Below are positions 19,701-30,709 of a stretch of DNA of 64,000 nt, piece by piece. The notes under the pieces were generated by a model, which saw only the letters and a program-made list of their open reading frames with translations, was not told where the DNA came from and ran no database searches. Positions within the stretch are counted from its first letter, which is position 1. Every line of letters begins with the position of its first letter. The stretch is from an uncultured Pelagibacteraceae bacterium (GTDB taxonomy: Bacteria; Pseudomonadota; Alphaproteobacteria; Pelagibacterales; Pelagibacteraceae). The stretch lies in the NCBI GenBank assembly GCA_902618485.1, contig CACNAR010000002.1:124001-188000 (forward strand), written 5' to 3'. The translations under genes were made by a program, and so were the position numbers.

Positions 19701-20412
19701 AGTAATAAGATTATCAAAAACTTATAATACAAAAGAAGCAGTAAAAGACGTTTCTTTTAAAGTCAATCAAAATGAAATTATTGGGATACTTGGTCCTAAT
19801 GGTTGTGGAAAAACTACTACAATCGGTATGATTTTAGGTTTGTTAAAACCATCAAAAGGAAAGGTTTTAATAAATGGGGTCGAAATTGAAAACCAACGTG
19901 TAGATTTATTAAATCAATTAAATTTTATATCTCCTTATATAGAGTTGCCAAAAAAATTGACAGTTAGACAAAATTTAGAAGTTTATGGGAGGCTTTATGA
20001 TGTGAACAATCATAGGGCAAAAATTGATTATCTGTGTGAAAAATTAAGACTCTACGAATTTATAGATAAATTAACCGGGGAGTTGTCATCTGGTCAAAAA
20101 AATAGGGTTAGTCTTGCAAAATCAATAATTAATAATCCAAAAGTTTTACTTCTTGATGAACCTACAGCATCACTTGATCCTGAAACAGGTGATTTTGTTA
20201 GAAGTTTTTTAGAGGAATATCAACAGGAAAATAAAACATCAATTTTATTAGCATCACACAATATGGCAGAGGTAGAGAGACTATGTTCCTCAGTTTTAAT
20301 GATGAATAAAGGGTCGATTATTGATGAGGGTAGACCTGAGGAATTAATTAAAAAACATGGAAGAAAAAATATGGAAGAAGTTTTTTTAAAACTTACAAGG
20401 GAAAAAGTATGA
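19684..20412 (+). CDS. ABC-2 type transporter ATPase subunit
   Basis: ATP-binding chain of an exporter of unknown substrate. It has 242 residues, with Walker A GPNGCGKTT, signature LSSGQ, Walker B VLLLDEPTASLD and the H-loop in LASHNMAEVERLC. It is closest in pattern to the drug/polysaccharide CcmA/YadG group. It starts within the sua5 3' end and overlaps the permease gene by 4 bases, so the two subunits are co-translated. No periplasmic or membrane-fusion gene is adjacent. Confidence 0.92.
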   Translation: MKKPLEVIRLSKTYNTKEAVKDVSFKVNQNEIIGILGPNGCGKTTTIGMILGLLKPSKGKVLINGVEIENQRVDLLNQLNFISPYIELPKKLTVRQNLEVYGRLYDVNNHRAKIDYLCEKLRLYEFIDKLTGELSSGQKNRVSLAKSIINNPKVLLLDEPTASLDPETGDFVRSFLEEYQQENKTSILLASHNMAEVERLCSSVLMMNKGSIIDEGRPEELIKKHGRKNMEEVFLKLTREKV

Positions 20413-21200
20413 ATTTTAATAAAATGTATGGTCTTTTCCTTAGACATTTTTATTTAATTAAAAGTTCTTTGCCAAGAATTTTGGATTTAATTTATTGGCC
20501 AACAATTCAAATAATTTTGTGGGGTTTTATCTCAAAATTCTTCTCAATACATAGTGACTACTATAGTAATACTTTGGGAATAATTTTAACATGTGCAATA
20601 CTTTACGATATTCTTTTTAGATCAAGCATTAGTTTTAATATGCTTTTTTTAGAAGAAATCTGGAGTAGAAATTTCACAAATTTGTTTATTGCTCCCCTAA
20701 AGCTTAAAGAAATTATTGTTTCATTAATTTTTACTGCTTTGATAAGGACTTTAATAGGATTGGTTCCTGCAATCATGTTAACCTCCCCTCTATTTGGTGT
20801 GTCGATTTTAAAATTGGGTTTGCCACTTTTATTCTTATTCATAAGTTTATATCTATTTGGGATAACACTTGGATTATTTGTGAGTTCAGGACTAATTAGA
20901 TTTGGTCCATCTTTTGAAAATATTGCATGGTCATCATTATTTTTGTTAGCTCCTCTGGGGTGCATTTACTATCCAATAGAAATTCTACCAGATCTATTTC
21001 AATTCATAGCAAAATGTTTACCGCTTGTTTATATTTTTGATGAAACTAGAAATATCCTCTTAAATGGATCAATAGATTATGTAAATTTAAAACAAGCATA
21101 TTTGTTAAACCTAGTCTATTTAGTTATTGGAATAGTCCTATTCTATTTATCTTTTTTAAGAGCTCGAACTAAAGGAACTTTAATAAATATGGGAGAATAG
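20409..21200 (+). CDS. ABC-2 type transporter permease subunit
   Basis: Membrane chain paired with the ATPase just upstream. It has 263 residues with about six hydrophobic segments and an ABC-2 signature region near the C-terminus (LAPLGCIYYPIEILPDLFQFIAKCLPLVY), as in YadH/NodJ-like exporters. The substrate is unknown. Transcription ends towards an oppositely oriented tRNA gene 1 base downstream; no terminator hairpin is visible. Confidence 0.9.
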   Translation: MNFNKMYGLFLRHFYLIKSSLPRILDLIYWPTIQIILWGFISKFFSIHSDYYSNTLGIILTCAILYDILFRSSISFNMLFLEEIWSRNFTNLFIAPLKLKEIIVSLIFTALIRTLIGLVPAIMLTSPLFGVSILKLGLPLLFLFISLYLFGITLGLFVSSGLIRFGPSFENIAWSSLFLLAPLGCIYYPIEILPDLFQFIAKCLPLVYIFDETRNILLNGSIDYVNLKQAYLLNLVYLVIGIVLFYLSFLRARTKGTLINMGE

Positions 21201-21201
21201 T

Positions 21202-21278
21202 TGGTGCGCCTGCTAGGAGTTGAACCCAGAACCTCCTGATCCGAAGTCAGGCGCTCTATCCAGTTGAGCTACAGACGC
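21202..21278 (-). tRNA. tRNA-Arg (anticodon UCG)
   Basis: 77-nt cloverleaf on the minus strand. The acceptor stem GCGTCTG pairs with CAGGCGC, with a U-G at pair 4. The D-arm begins TAGCTCAACTGG. The anticodon loop CTTCGGA is closed by CCTGA/TCAGG, giving TCG. The T-loop is TTCAACT. Discriminator A and CCA are encoded. It is wedged antisense between the ABC permease and the pseudouridine synthase gene. Confidence 0.95.
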
Positions 21279-21291
21279 ATATAGTATTAAT

Positions 21292-21297
21292 ATTATA
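21292..21297 (-). promoter_or_regulatory. Possible -10 box for tRNA-Arg
   Basis: On the minus strand TATAAT occupies 21297-21292, 13 bases before the tRNA 5' end, so transcription could start about 7 bases ahead of the mature tRNA. No good -35 is visible; it would lie within the first codons of the divergent gene. Confidence 0.35.
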
Positions 21298-21301
21298 TTT
21301 T

Positions 21302-22282
21302 ATGGAAAAAAACATTAGTTTTATAGTTGAAGAGAAAGAGAAAAATTTAAGAGTTGATGTTTTAATTAATAAAAGAGATGAATTTATCAGCAGAACTAGG
21401 ATTAAAAATTTAATACTTAAAGAAAAATTAAAATTAAATAATAAAATTATTAAAAGTCCTTCAAAAAAAGTCTCTGTTGGTGACTTTATAGATCTTCAAA
21501 TCCCAGAACCAGAGACAGCATCTCTTAAGCCTTATAAATTTAGATTAAAAATAATTTATGAAGATAAAGATTTATTAGTAATTGATAAACCTGCTGGCAT
21601 AATAATGCATCCAGGAGCTGGAAACTATGATAAAACAATCGTTAATGCCTTAATGAGTTATAACAAAAACTCTTTATCGAACATAGGTGATGAGTTGAGA
21701 CCTGGTATTGTTCATAGAATTGATAAGAACACCTCTGGTTTGATTGTAATTGCAAAAAACAATGAAACTCATGAAAATTTATCAAAACAATTTAACGATC
21801 ACACAATTACAAGAGTCTACCAGCTTTTAATATGGGGTAAACTTAGACCGTCATATGGAAGAATTGAAACTTTTATTACCCGTAGTCCAAAAAATAGACA
21901 ACTAATGACGGTTAGTAGTTTTAAAGGTAAAAAAGCTATTACTAATTATAAGACTGTTGAAGTTTTTGAAAATGAAATGATACCAACTTTAAGTTTAGTT
22001 GAATGTAAATTAGAAACTGGGAGAACACATCAAATCAGAGTACATATGAGTTATAAGGGTAACAATATAGTAGGTGATGATAAATATAAAAAAAAATATA
22101 AAAAATTAAAAAATATTGATTTAGATCTGCAAAATTCAATTTACAAATTAAAAAGACAATTTCTTCATGCAAAAACCTTAGGCTTCACACATCCTAGCAC
22201 TAAAAAACCAATGATATTTTCCTCACTTTTACCAAAAGACCTTAATAATATTTTAAAAAAGCTGAGAAATACTGAAAAATAA
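21302..22282 (+). CDS. rluD: RluD-family 23S rRNA pseudouridine synthase
   Basis: Converts specific uridines in 23S rRNA to pseudouridine (RluA family). It has 326 residues. The N-terminal S4 RNA-binding domain (about 15-65) is followed by the catalytic domain with HRIDKNTSGL, Asp141 being the nucleophile, and GRTHQIRVHMSYKGNNIVGD. The sequence pattern fits RluD (positions 1911/1915/1917 in E. coli), but RluC-type specificity cannot be excluded. It is followed after 41 bases by rpoH. Confidence 0.9.
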   Translation: MEKNISFIVEEKEKNLRVDVLINKRDEFISRTRIKNLILKEKLKLNNKIIKSPSKKVSVGDFIDLQIPEPETASLKPYKFRLKIIYEDKDLLVIDKPAGIIMHPGAGNYDKTIVNALMSYNKNSLSNIGDELRPGIVHRIDKNTSGLIVIAKNNETHENLSKQFNDHTITRVYQLLIWGKLRPSYGRIETFITRSPKNRQLMTVSSFKGKKAITNYKTVEVFENEMIPTLSLVECKLETGRTHQIRVHMSYKGNNIVGDDKYKKKYKKLKNIDLDLQNSIYKLKRQFLHAKTLGFTHPSTKKPMIFSSLLPKDLNNILKKLRNTEK

Positions 22283-22323
22283 ATCATTGAAAATTAATTA
22301 TAATAAATTAAATAAACATTTCA

Positions 22324-23217
22324 ATGAACGCAACAATTAGCAATAATCTACCAACACTTTCTAATGAGGGTGGTCTAAATGCATATTTGGAACAAATCAA
22401 AAAATTTCCAATGTTAGCTGCAGAAGAAGAGTATATGCTTGCAAAAAATTGGAAAACAACTGGAAATATCAAAGCTGCAGAAAAACTAGTTACTAGTCAC
22501 TTAAGATTAGTTGCAAAGATAGCAATGGGGTATAGAGGATACGGATTACCTGTAAACGAAATGATTTCAGAAGGAAATGTAGGCTTGATGCAAGCAGTGA
22601 AAAAATTTGAGCCAGAAAAAGGTTTTAGATTAGCAACTTATGCGATGTGGTGGATCAAAGCTTCAATTCAGGAATATATTTTAAGATCATGGAGTCTTGT
22701 TAAAATCGGTACTACAACTGCACAAAAAAAATTATTTTTTAATTTAAAAAAAATTAAAAATCAAATTTCTCCAGAAACTGAGGGTGATTTAAGAGATGAG
22801 CACGTAAATCATATCGCTAATAAACTTGATGTGAGTAAAGATGAGGTGGTTTCGATGAATAGAAGGCTTTCAGGTAAAGAATTCTCTCTTAATGCTCAAG
22901 TTGGTGAAGATGGGGATGAATGGCAGGACTGGTTAGAAGACAAGGAACTTGATCACGATTTAAAATATGCTCATCATGAGGAAATGGAACAAAGAAAAGA
23001 TTTATTGAAGGACTCGATTAAAGTTCTTAATGAAAGGGAAAGGGAGATTTTATACTCAAGAAGACTAAATGATGATCCGACGACCTTAGAGGATTTAAGT
23101 CAGAAATATAAAATTAGCAGAGAAAGAGTCAGACAGATAGAAAATAGAGCATTTGAAAAACTTCAAAAACACATGTTACTATTAGCAAAGTCAAAAAATC
23201 TATTGCCTACAAATTAA
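22324..23217 (+). CDS. rpoH: Heat-shock sigma factor RpoH (sigma-32)
   Basis: Alternative sigma factor for heat-shock promoters. It has 297 residues. Region 2 has [41 protein letters not shown]. The sigma-32-specific RpoH box QKKLFFNLK is at about 134-142. Region 4.2 has the helix-turn-helix [27 protein letters not shown] at 22299-22304 lies 19 bases ahead of the ATG, without a clear -35. Likely targets in this window (ftsH, hflKC, deg) are inferred. It overlaps convergent purA by 4 bases. Confidence 0.96.
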   Translation: MNATISNNLPTLSNEGGLNAYLEQIKKFPMLAAEEEYMLAKNWKTTGNIKAAEKLVTSHLRLVAKIAMGYRGYGLPVNEMISEGNVGLMQAVKKFEPEKGFRLATYAMWWIKASIQEYILRSWSLVKIGTTTAQKKLFFNLKKIKNQISPETEGDLRDEHVNHIANKLDVSKDEVVSMNRRLSGKEFSLNAQVGEDGDEWQDWLEDKELDHDLKYAHHEEMEQRKDLLKDSIKVLNEREREILYSRRLNDDPTTLEDLSQKYKISRERVRQIENRAFEKLQKHMLLLAKSKNLLPTN

Positions 23218-24506
23218 ATATCAAAAGGATTTTCAATTAAAATTGTATCATCCCTTTCTGGGCTCGTTGAAATACTAGATACTTTTGCACCAATAAAGTC
23301 CTCCACTGCGAAGATATATTTTTTTGCGTTTTCGGGCAGTAGATCCATATTTTTTACACCGCTTGTAGAAACTTTCCACCCTTGAAACGTTTTATAAATA
23401 GGTTTTATTTTTATTTGATCCTCGACAGCAGCAGGTAAATAATCTAATTTTTTACCATTAAGCTCGTAAGCAATACACATCTTAATTTCATCTAATTCGT
23501 CTAAAACATCTAATTTTGTTAAAGCAATAGAATTAATACCTGAAATTTTAATTGTTTGTCTAACTAAAACACCATCAAACCATCCACATCTTCTTTTTCT
23601 ACTTGTGACAGTTCCAAATTCTTTTCCTCGCGTACCTAATAGTTCACCAATGCTATCTGTTAGTTCTGTTGGGAACGGGCCTTCTCCAACTCTTGTTGTA
23701 TAAGCTTTTGTAATTCCAAGCACATAATTTATCGAGTTAAGTCCACAGCCTGTTCCTGTAGCTGCACTTGATGCAACAGTATTTGAAGAAGTTACAAAAG
23801 GATATGTTCCATGGTCAACATCAAGCAAAACACCTTGAGCACCCTCAAATAAAATTTTCTTATTTTGTTTTTTGAATTCATCAATTTTAAGCCATACAGG
23901 TTGTGAAAATTCTAATATTCTAGGTGCAATTTTAAGTAAATCAGTCTTTAACTGATCCTTTTCAAAAATTTTTTTTCCTAGACCTTTTCTTATTGCATTG
24001 TGGTGAATTAATACTGACTCAAGTCTTTGATCTAAATTTTTTTCAGACCTTAAATCCATAACTCTTATTGATCTTCTGCCAACTTTATCTTCATATGCAG
24101 GTCCAATTCCTCGTCTAGTTGTCCCGATCTTACTTTTACCCGCTGCATCCTCTCTAATTTCATCCATTTCCCTGTGAAAAGGCAAAATCAAATTTGCAGA
24201 CTCAGAAATAATAAAATTATTTGCGTTTACTTCTACACCTTTAGATTTTATTTCTTTAATTTCCTCTAATAGGGCCCAAGGATCTATGACAACACCATTC
24301 CCAATTATTGATATTTTACCCTTTCTGACTATCCCAGATGGTAGTAATCTTAGCTTATAAACTACCCCATCAATTACTAGAGTATGTCCAGCATTGTGAC
24401 CTCCTTGAAATCTTATTACTACATCAGCTTGTTCCGACAACCAATCAACAATTTTTCCTTTACCTTCGTCACCCCATTGAGATCCAACAACAACTATATT
24501 TTTCAT
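23214..24506 (-). CDS. purA: Adenylosuccinate synthetase
   Basis: First step from IMP to AMP, using GTP and aspartate. It has 430 residues, normal length. The opening [11 protein letters not shown] carries catalytic Asp13, and GGHNAGHT carries His41. The [20 protein letters not shown] and GVLVRQ segments are also typical. It abuts the thiD stop (1-base overlap) and ends the long minus-strand run. Confidence 0.97.
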   Translation of the reverse strand: MKNIVVVGSQWGDEGKGKIVDWLSEQADVVIRFQGGHNAGHTLVIDGVVYKLRLLPSGIVRKGKISIIGNGVVIDPWALLEEIKEIKSKGVEVNANNFIISESANLILPFHREMDEIREDAAGKSKIGTTRRGIGPAYEDKVGRRSIRVMDLRSEKNLDQRLESVLIHHNAIRKGLGKKIFEKDQLKTDLLKIAPRILEFSQPVWLKIDEFKKQNKKILFEGAQGVLLDVDHGTYPFVTSSNTVASSAATGTGCGLNSINYVLGITKAYTTRVGEGPFPTELTDSIGELLGTRGKEFGTVTSRKRRCGWFDGVLVRQTIKISGINSIALTKLDVLDELDEIKMCIAYELNGKKLDYLPAAVEDQIKIKPIYKTFQGWKVSTSGVKNMDLLPENAKKYIFAVEDFIGAKVSSISTSPERDDTILIENPFDI

Positions 24507-25318
24507 TATTTAAACTTCGTTTTTATTTTAAGAGAAGTGAGATGGTTAATTGGGCCATGACCTTTTCCATATTTAGGGTTAGATTTAATTGCTGAATTTA
24601 CATACATAATACCAAGCTCACAAGATTTCTTTATTGCTTTTCCACACGACAGAAAAGTTGTAATGGCACTAGACAAAGTACAACCAGTACCATGAGTATT
24701 TTTGGTTTTATATCTGTTATTGTTAAAAAATTTGATATCTCTTTTATTAATAAAAATATCAATAACATTTTTGTTTGCAAGGTGTCCTCCTTTAACAAGC
24801 ACATTTTTCGCTCCCAATTCTAAAAGTTTATTAGCGGCGTAAACCATATCTTCTTTATTTAAAATTTTCGTTTTAGTCAAAATTTCTAATTCTGGGATAT
24901 TGGGAGTTACTAGCAATACTTTTTTAATTAACTTTAATTTTAATAATTTAATCGCCTTATCATCTATTAATTTAGCTCCACCTTTTGCAACCATAACTGG
25001 GTCCAAAATAATTTTCTTTATTTTAATAATTTCTAAAGCCTTTAGTACCGATCTAATAACTCTTGTAGAGTGTAACATACCTATTTTTATTGCTTCAGGT
25101 CTTATATCTTCGCAAGTATAAATAATTTGATTGAAAATATCTTTTGGATCAATTTCAATAATCGATTTTACACCTGTAGTGTTTTGTGCTGTAACTGCAG
25201 TTATAGCTGTCATAGCATAAGATCCAAGGGCAGTCACAGTTTTTATATCAGCCTGGATACCTGCTCCACCTGAGGAGTCTGAACCTGCAATAATTAAAAT
25301 TTTAGATTTTGGATTCAA
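24506..25318 (-). CDS. thiD: HMP/HMP-phosphate kinase
   Basis: Phosphorylates 4-amino-5-hydroxymethyl-2-methylpyrimidine twice for thiamine synthesis. It has 270 residues. The N-terminal [16 protein letters not shown] motif and the C-terminal anion hole [13 protein letters not shown] are both present. It overlaps glmM by 17 bases, so a TPP riboswitch cannot lie directly in front. Together with thiE at 44 kb it fits a route that uses imported pyrimidine precursor, as known for SAR11; absence of thiC cannot be judged from this window. Confidence 0.94.
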   Translation of the reverse strand: MNPKSKILIIAGSDSSGGAGIQADIKTVTALGSYAMTAITAVTAQNTTGVKSIIEIDPKDIFNQIIYTCEDIRPEAIKIGMLHSTRVIRSVLKALEIIKIKKIILDPVMVAKGGAKLIDDKAIKLLKLKLIKKVLLVTPNIPELEILTKTKILNKEDMVYAANKLLELGAKNVLVKGGHLANKNVIDIFINKRDIKFFNNNRYKTKNTHGTGCTLSSAITTFLSCGKAIKKSCELGIMYVNSAIKSNPKYGKGHGPINHLTSLKIKTKFK

Positions 25319-26651
25319 TTTGTTTTAATTGTTTTGATATAATTTTAATACACTCGGATAAAAGTGTTTTATTTTCACTTTCCCCCATAATTCTTATTTT
25401 AGACTCCGTGCCTGATTTTCTAACCAAAATTCTTCCTTTACCCTTAATCAGTTTTTCCATTCTCCTTATGGTTCTTTTTATCTCAGGTTTATTAATAATA
25501 TTTTTGTCTTTTACATCAATATTTACTAAAAGCTGGGGTGTCTTTTGAAATTTATCAAAAAATTCACTTGCTTTTTTTCCCTTCCTTAATGCAAAAAGAG
25601 CTTCTAAAGCCACAAGCAAACCATCACCGGTAGTCGCAAATTTACCTAAAATAATATGACCTGATTGTTCACCACCAAGATTGTATCTATATTTTTTCAT
25701 TTTTTCTTTAACATATCTATCGCCAACATTAGCCCTAATAAATTTTATCCCCTTTGATTTAAAATATTTTTCTAGACCATAGTTTGACATTAAAGTTCCA
25801 ACTACCCCACCTTTTAACATTTTTTTATTTTTCCACCTTGTTGCTAGAGCGGCAATAATTTGATCTCCATCTATAATGTTACTTTTCTCATCACACATTA
25901 TAATTCTATCAGCATCTCCATCTAAAGATATACCAATGTGAGCTTTATGATTTTTAACAGCTGATCTAATTTTTTTTGGAAAAGTTGAACCACAGTTTTG
26001 GTTTATATTTAAACCGTTTGGATTAACACCTATTGGTATTACTTTAGCTCCTAGTGATTTTAATAATTCGGGCCCTGCTTTATAGCCAGCACCATTAGCA
26101 CAATCAATAACGATTCTTAATCCTCTTAGATTAAACTCTTTTGTGAAATTTTTTTGTAATATTTTAATGTATTTATTTGTTCCAGTTTCCAATCTTTTAA
26201 CTCGTCCTAACTTTTTAGGTTGAGATAAGTGTTTTGAAATTTTTTTGTCTATAAGACTTTCAATTTTTTTTTCAATTTTATCTGATAATTTCATTCCATC
26301 AGGACCAAACAATTTTAATCCATTGTCATAGTGAGGATTATGTGAAGCTGTAATCATTATACCCATATTAGCCTTCATTTCTTTTGTAAGCATTGCCAGC
26401 CCATTAGTCGGCAAAGGCCCAAGGGTATAAACATGCATACCAGCAGATGCTAAGCCAGAAACAAGTGCAGGTTCTAGAGTGTAACCAGATAATCTGGTAT
26501 CTTTAGCTATTATCGCAATTTGTTTCTTTTTTTTTTGAGATTTGAAATAAGTTCCACTTGCAAGCCCAAATTTAAAAAACATATCTCCATTTATATGTTT
26601 GCTATTTATAGCCCCTCTAATTCCGTCAGTTCCAAAGTACTTTTTTGTCAT
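25302..26651 (-). CDS. glmM: Phosphoglucosamine mutase
   Basis: Interconverts glucosamine 6- and 1-phosphate on the way to UDP-GlcNAc for peptidoglycan and LPS. It has 449 residues. It starts MTKKYFGTDGIRG. The active-site phosphoserine is Ser103 in TASHNPHYDNG, the metal loop is DGDADR, and the sugar loop is GGEQSGH. It starts 1 base within the folP stop. The ftsH-folP-glmM order is common in proteobacteria. Confidence 0.96.
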   Translation of the reverse strand: MTKKYFGTDGIRGAINSKHINGDMFFKFGLASGTYFKSQKKKKQIAIIAKDTRLSGYTLEPALVSGLASAGMHVYTLGPLPTNGLAMLTKEMKANMGIMITASHNPHYDNGLKLFGPDGMKLSDKIEKKIESLIDKKISKHLSQPKKLGRVKRLETGTNKYIKILQKNFTKEFNLRGLRIVIDCANGAGYKAGPELLKSLGAKVIPIGVNPNGLNINQNCGSTFPKKIRSAVKNHKAHIGISLDGDADRIIMCDEKSNIIDGDQIIAALATRWKNKKMLKGGVVGTLMSNYGLEKYFKSKGIKFIRANVGDRYVKEKMKKYRYNLGGEQSGHIILGKFATTGDGLLVALEALFALRKGKKASEFFDKFQKTPQLLVNIDVKDKNIINKPEIKRTIRRMEKLIKGKGRILVRKSGTESKIRIMGESENKTLLSECIKIISKQLKQIESKI

Positions 26652-27703
26652 TAATTTTTAATTAGCTTCCTGAAAACTTTAATTCCTTGCATTACTTCAT
26701 TTACATCATGAATTCTTAATATCTGTATACCTTGCATCATTAAAAATATTGAAGATGCTATCGTTCCACCAATTCTAGTTTTACTATCATTCTCTTTAGA
26801 AATATCCTTGATATATTTTTTTCTAGAATTCCCAACAAGTACAGGAAAACCAAGAGAATGGAAAATAGAAATTCTTTTGAATAGATTCATATTATGTTTC
26901 AGATTTTTTCCAAATCCAATACCTGGATCTAAAATTATATTATTATGTTTTATGCCTTTAGATCTAATTAACTCAATTTTTTGCTGAAAATAATCGTAAA
27001 TATCTAATAATTCATTTTTATAATTAGGATTTTTTTGCATATTCTCTGGTATCCCCTTTGAATGCTGTATTACAAAAGGAATTTTATTTTTTTTAAGAAC
27101 TGTCAAAGTTTTAGAGTCGTATTTAAGTCCAGAAACATCATTTATTAGCTTAACCCCTAATGTAATGCCTCTTTCCATGATTTTAGATTTTCTTGTGTCT
27201 AAAGAAACTGGTAATTTTTTTACAATTGATTTCAAAATTTTGTTAATTCTAACCCACTCAGTTTTTTCAGTAATAGGCTTAGATCCTGGTCTAGTCGACT
27301 CACCACCAACATCAATTAGATCAGCTCCTTTCTTATAAAGGTTCATTGCATGATTTATTCCCTTTTTTTTTGTATTAAATTTTCCACCGTCTGAGAAACT
27401 ATCAGGAGTTAGATTTAACACTCCTAATATATTTGGAATTTTTTTAAAATTTAGGTTGGAAAAGTTTTTTTTTTTTGAATTAATTTTTTTTAAATCTAAG
27501 TTTATTTTATTCCTTAAATTTTTAGGTAAATATTTAATTTTATCTATAGAAATTCTTTTTTTTGACTTTCTAGTTATAATTTCTATATTATCAAAAGATA
27601 TTTCTTTAATCTGATGTAAGGGTATAGTTTTTTTTCTTTTTACTAATTCTTTTGAGAGATTACCATAGTAGAAATTACACGCTCTTGTGTAATATCTTTC
27701 CAT
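26651..27703 (-). CDS. folP: Dihydropteroate synthase with N-terminal extension
   Basis: Joins DHPP and p-aminobenzoate to dihydropteroate in folate synthesis. It has 350 residues; the catalytic TIM barrel begins at about residue 90 with ILGVLNLTPDSFSDGG. GADLIDVGGESTRPGS and DPGIGFGK follow. The first 85 or so residues (YYTRACNFYYGNLSKELVKRKK..., very Lys-rich) form an extension beyond the E. coli length; extended FolP proteins are known in alphaproteobacteria, with unclear role. It lies between ftsH (6-base gap) and glmM. Confidence 0.93.
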   Translation of the reverse strand: MERYYTRACNFYYGNLSKELVKRKKTIPLHQIKEISFDNIEIITRKSKKRISIDKIKYLPKNLRNKINLDLKKINSKKKNFSNLNFKKIPNILGVLNLTPDSFSDGGKFNTKKKGINHAMNLYKKGADLIDVGGESTRPGSKPITEKTEWVRINKILKSIVKKLPVSLDTRKSKIMERGITLGVKLINDVSGLKYDSKTLTVLKKNKIPFVIQHSKGIPENMQKNPNYKNELLDIYDYFQQKIELIRSKGIKHNNIILDPGIGFGKNLKHNMNLFKRISIFHSLGFPVLVGNSRKKYIKDISKENDSKTRIGGTIASSIFLMMQGIQILRIHDVNEVMQGIKVFRKLIKN

Positions 27704-27709
27704 TATTTT

Positions 27710-29617
27710 TTAATGAACAATTTTTGGTTTTAAACCCATTGCTCCTAAAGCAGAACTTTTGTCATCCTTGTCTTCTGGTTTTTCAGACAATTTATCTTTT
27801 GGATATATATTTTTGTTGATGATATTTTCAATTTCTTCCCCAGTCAAAGTTTCATATGTAATCAAAGCTTTAGCAATCTTATGTAGATCATCTATTTTTT
27901 CTGTTAATATTTTTTTTGCTTGATTATAGCCCTCATCGACAAGCTTTCTTATTTCTTTGTCAATTTTTTGTGCAACTTCCTCAGATACAGATTGGGTCTG
28001 TGTTACTGATCTACCTAGAAATACCTCTTCTTGATTTTCACCATATTCAACGGGCCCCATTTCCTCACTCATACCATATTTAGTCACCATAGCTCTTGCG
28101 AGTTGAGTTGCTTGATTTATATCAGATCCTGTTCCTCCACCAGCACCTGTAGTAATATCATCTTTACCAAAAATAAGTTCTTCTGCAACTCTGCCTCCAA
28201 AGCAGACTGCTAACCTAGCTTTAAGATATTTTATGGAATATCCATGCTTGTCTCTCTCAGGTAAATTCATCACCATACCCAAAGCTCTTCCTCTAGGAAT
28301 TATTGTTGCTTTGTGAATTGGATCGTAACTAGGCATATTAAATGAAACCAGTGCATGTCCACCCTCATGGTATGCTGTAAGTTTTTTCTCATCCTCAGTC
28401 ATGACCATGGATCTTCTTTCAGCACCCATCATTACTTTATCTTTTGCTTCCTCAAACTCCATTAAAGTAACTATTCTCTTATTTTTTCTCGCAGCCAACA
28501 ATGCTGCCTCATTAACAAGATTTGCTAAGTCTGCTCCTGAAAAACCTGGAGTTCCTCTTGCAATGGTTCTTAAATTTACATCTGGAGCCATCTTAATTTT
28601 TTTCACGTGTACTTTTAATATTTTTTCTCTACCTATTATATCGGGATTTGATACAACAACTTGTCTGTCAAATCTTCCTGGTCTCAGTAAAGCAGGGTCT
28701 AAAACATCAGGTCTATTAGTTGCAGCAATTATGATTACGCCTTCGTTTGTATCAAACCCATCCATCTCTACTAAAAGCTGATTAAGCGTTTGCTCTCTTT
28801 CATCGTTTCCACCACCTAAACCTGCTCCACGACTTCTACCAACAGCATCGATTTCATCAATAAAGATTATACACGGAGAATTTTTTTTGCCTTGTTCAAA
28901 CATATCTCTAACTCTTGATGCACCAACTCCTACAAACATTTCCACAAAATCTGAACCAGATATTGTGAAAAATGGTACACCTGCTTCTCCTGCAATAGCT
29001 CTTGCAAGTAAAGTTTTTCCTGTCCCAGGAGGACCTACTAACAAAGCTCCTCTAGGAATTTTTCCACCAAGTCTACTGAATTTTTTTGGGTCTTTTAAAA
29101 ATTCTACAATTTCCTCAACTTCTTCTTTAGCTTCCTCTACTCCAGCAACATCATTAAAGGTTACTTTCCCCTTGAGCTCATTCATCATTTTTGCTTTTGA
29201 TCTACCAAAGCCCATAGCCCCACCTTTGCCGCCTTGCATTTGTCTCATAAAGAAAATCCATACTGCAATTAATAACAACATCGGAAACCAAGAAAGTAGC
29301 ACTCCGAACAATGATGGCATTTTTTCTTCAATAGGGGCTGCAGAAATACTGACACCTTTTTCTGAAAGCTTCTCTATTAAATTTGGGTCGTTGGGTGAAT
29401 ATGTTGTGAAGTTATTACCGTTAGAATAAGTTCCTTTTATATTGTTGCCTTGAATTTCTACTTTTACAACCTCTCCATTATCAACAGCTGTCAAAAATTC
29501 TGAAAATATTACCTTGTTATTACCTCGAATGTTTGCTTGAGGATTTTTGAACATGTTGTAAAGACCTATGGTCAAAAAAACTATCACAGCCCACATTGCA
29601 ATATTTTTGAAATTCAT
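27710..29617 (-). CDS. ftsH: FtsH, membrane AAA+ zinc protease
   Basis: ATP-dependent protease of the inner membrane that degrades RpoH, LpxC and damaged membrane proteins in model bacteria. It has 635 residues. Membrane segments lie at about 7-20 and 103-123, flanking a small periplasmic domain. Walker A is GPPGTGKT (195-202), the second region of homology [18 protein letters not shown] (301-318), and the zinc site HEGGH (417-421). Its regulators HflK and HflC are at 1.6-3.6 kb. The 63-base gap to tilS may hold a promoter, but none is convincing. Confidence 0.97.
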   Translation of the reverse strand: MNFKNIAMWAVIVFLTIGLYNMFKNPQANIRGNNKVIFSEFLTAVDNGEVVKVEIQGNNIKGTYSNGNNFTTYSPNDPNLIEKLSEKGVSISAAPIEEKMPSLFGVLLSWFPMLLLIAVWIFFMRQMQGGKGGAMGFGRSKAKMMNELKGKVTFNDVAGVEEAKEEVEEIVEFLKDPKKFSRLGGKIPRGALLVGPPGTGKTLLARAIAGEAGVPFFTISGSDFVEMFVGVGASRVRDMFEQGKKNSPCIIFIDEIDAVGRSRGAGLGGGNDEREQTLNQLLVEMDGFDTNEGVIIIAATNRPDVLDPALLRPGRFDRQVVVSNPDIIGREKILKVHVKKIKMAPDVNLRTIARGTPGFSGADLANLVNEAALLAARKNKRIVTLMEFEEAKDKVMMGAERRSMVMTEDEKKLTAYHEGGHALVSFNMPSYDPIHKATIIPRGRALGMVMNLPERDKHGYSIKYLKARLAVCFGGRVAEELIFGKDDITTGAGGGTGSDINQATQLARAMVTKYGMSEEMGPVEYGENQEEVFLGRSVTQTQSVSEEVAQKIDKEIRKLVDEGYNQAKKILTEKIDDLHKIAKALITYETLTGEEIENIINKNIYPKDKLSEKPEDKDDKSSALGAMGLKPKIVH

Positions 29618-29680
29618 ACGGTTAAAATAAGAATTATTTAAGATTAAACAAGTGGCAATTTTGGTTAATATGGATGAAAG

Positions 29681-30709
29681 TTATTGTTCTTTTGAGATAA
29701 TGACCGTTTGATTGACTTTTTCGATCAAACAACTCCCCAATGTACTCTTAGAAAATGAGCTTTTTTGAATTTCTTTGATAATTTTATCAATTTTTTTTCC
29801 TCTGACAGAATAATATTTTTTACTTACAAAATTTAAAGAATCAGACAACGATCTAAATACTACCTCGTATGGTTGTTTAAAAAATTTGTCGTTTAAAATT
29901 AGATGTTTTTTTTTGTGTGAAAAAAAGGAATTATTTTCCAAATTTTTTGTAACATAGTAATTAACAACATCATTTGATTTTTTTAAATTTTCAATAGTTT
30001 TTATAAATTTTTTTTGATCTAAACCATCATTTTTAAGCCCGTTTAAAAGTTTTCTTATTCTTACCCTTTGAAACTTTTCATCATTATTTGTTGGATCTTT
30101 TACATAAAAATCAAAAACCTTTTTGGAAATAAAAACTAAATCCTCTTTTTTTTGATTTATTAATGGTCTTAAAATTGTTAAATTTTGTAACTTAGTTTTT
30201 TTACTTAATGAAATCAAACCTTTTAGTCCACTGCCCCTTAGAATTCTTATGAAAAAATTTTCAATTAAGTCCTCTTGATGATGTCCCAGCAACATATAAG
30301 TTACCCCTAGCTTTTTACATTCAGAAATCAAAAGTTCAAATCTTTTAGTTCTTGCTGCTGATTGAATATTACTTTTAGGCTTTATTCCTTGCCAGTATAA
30401 AATCTGGGCATTTATCTGAAATTTATTAAGTATTTTTTTTACATATTTTGCCTCATTAGTAGACTCTGATCTTAATTTATGGTCAATAATATAAAACTTA
30501 GCTTTGAGGTTTTTTTGAATCGAATAAATTTTAGATAGAAAAGCTAACGCAAGACTATCTGGGCCCCCAGATACTGCGACTATAAAATTTTCATTAATGC
30601 TTATAGATTTTGCAAACTTTTTATAAATCTGACTAATTTTTTTATTGTTTAATTTATTCTTTAAAACTCTAGGAATTTTTATTTTTACACTCAAATTTTT
30701 GAGACTCAT
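29681..30709 (-). CDS. tilS: tRNA-Ile lysidine synthetase
   Basis: Changes C34 to lysidine in the tRNA-Ile that reads AUA. It has 342 residues. The PP-loop SGGPDS is at 47-52, followed by DHKLRSEST and GHHQEDLIENFFIRILRGSG. It lacks most of the C-terminal TilS domains of the 430-residue E. coli protein, like other compact alphaproteobacterial forms. The ATG given overlaps cpoB by 41 bases; a later non-ATG start is possible because conserved sequence begins only near residue 40. Confidence 0.93.
   Translation of the reverse strand: MSLKNLSVKIKIPRVLKNKLNNKKISQIYKKFAKSISINENFIVAVSGGPDSLALAFLSKIYSIQKNLKAKFYIIDHKLRSESTNEAKYVKKILNKFQINAQILYWQGIKPKSNIQSAARTKRFELLISECKKLGVTYMLLGHHQEDLIENFFIRILRGSGLKGLISLSKKTKLQNLTILRPLINQKKEDLVFISKKVFDFYVKDPTNNDEKFQRVRIRKLLNGLKNDGLDQKKFIKTIENLKKSNDVVNYYVTKNLENNSFFSHKKKHLILNDKFFKQPYEVVFRSLSDSLNFVSKKYYSVRGKKIDKIIKEIQKSSFSKSTLGSCLIEKVNQTVIISKEQ

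Noticed and set aside
24506-25318. TPP riboswitch ahead of thiD (or thiE)
   Set aside because: Both genes start inside the preceding coding sequence, leaving no leader for an aptamer.
28401-28781. 126-codon frame opposite ftsH
   Set aside because: Antisense shadow of conserved FtsH sequence; no domain and no ribosome binding site.
28887-29429. 180-codon open frame on the plus strand across ftsH
   Set aside because: It is antisense to the strongly conserved AAA+ domain of FtsH, has Pro/Ser-rich low-complexity sequence and matches no family; it is a by-product of FtsH codon use.
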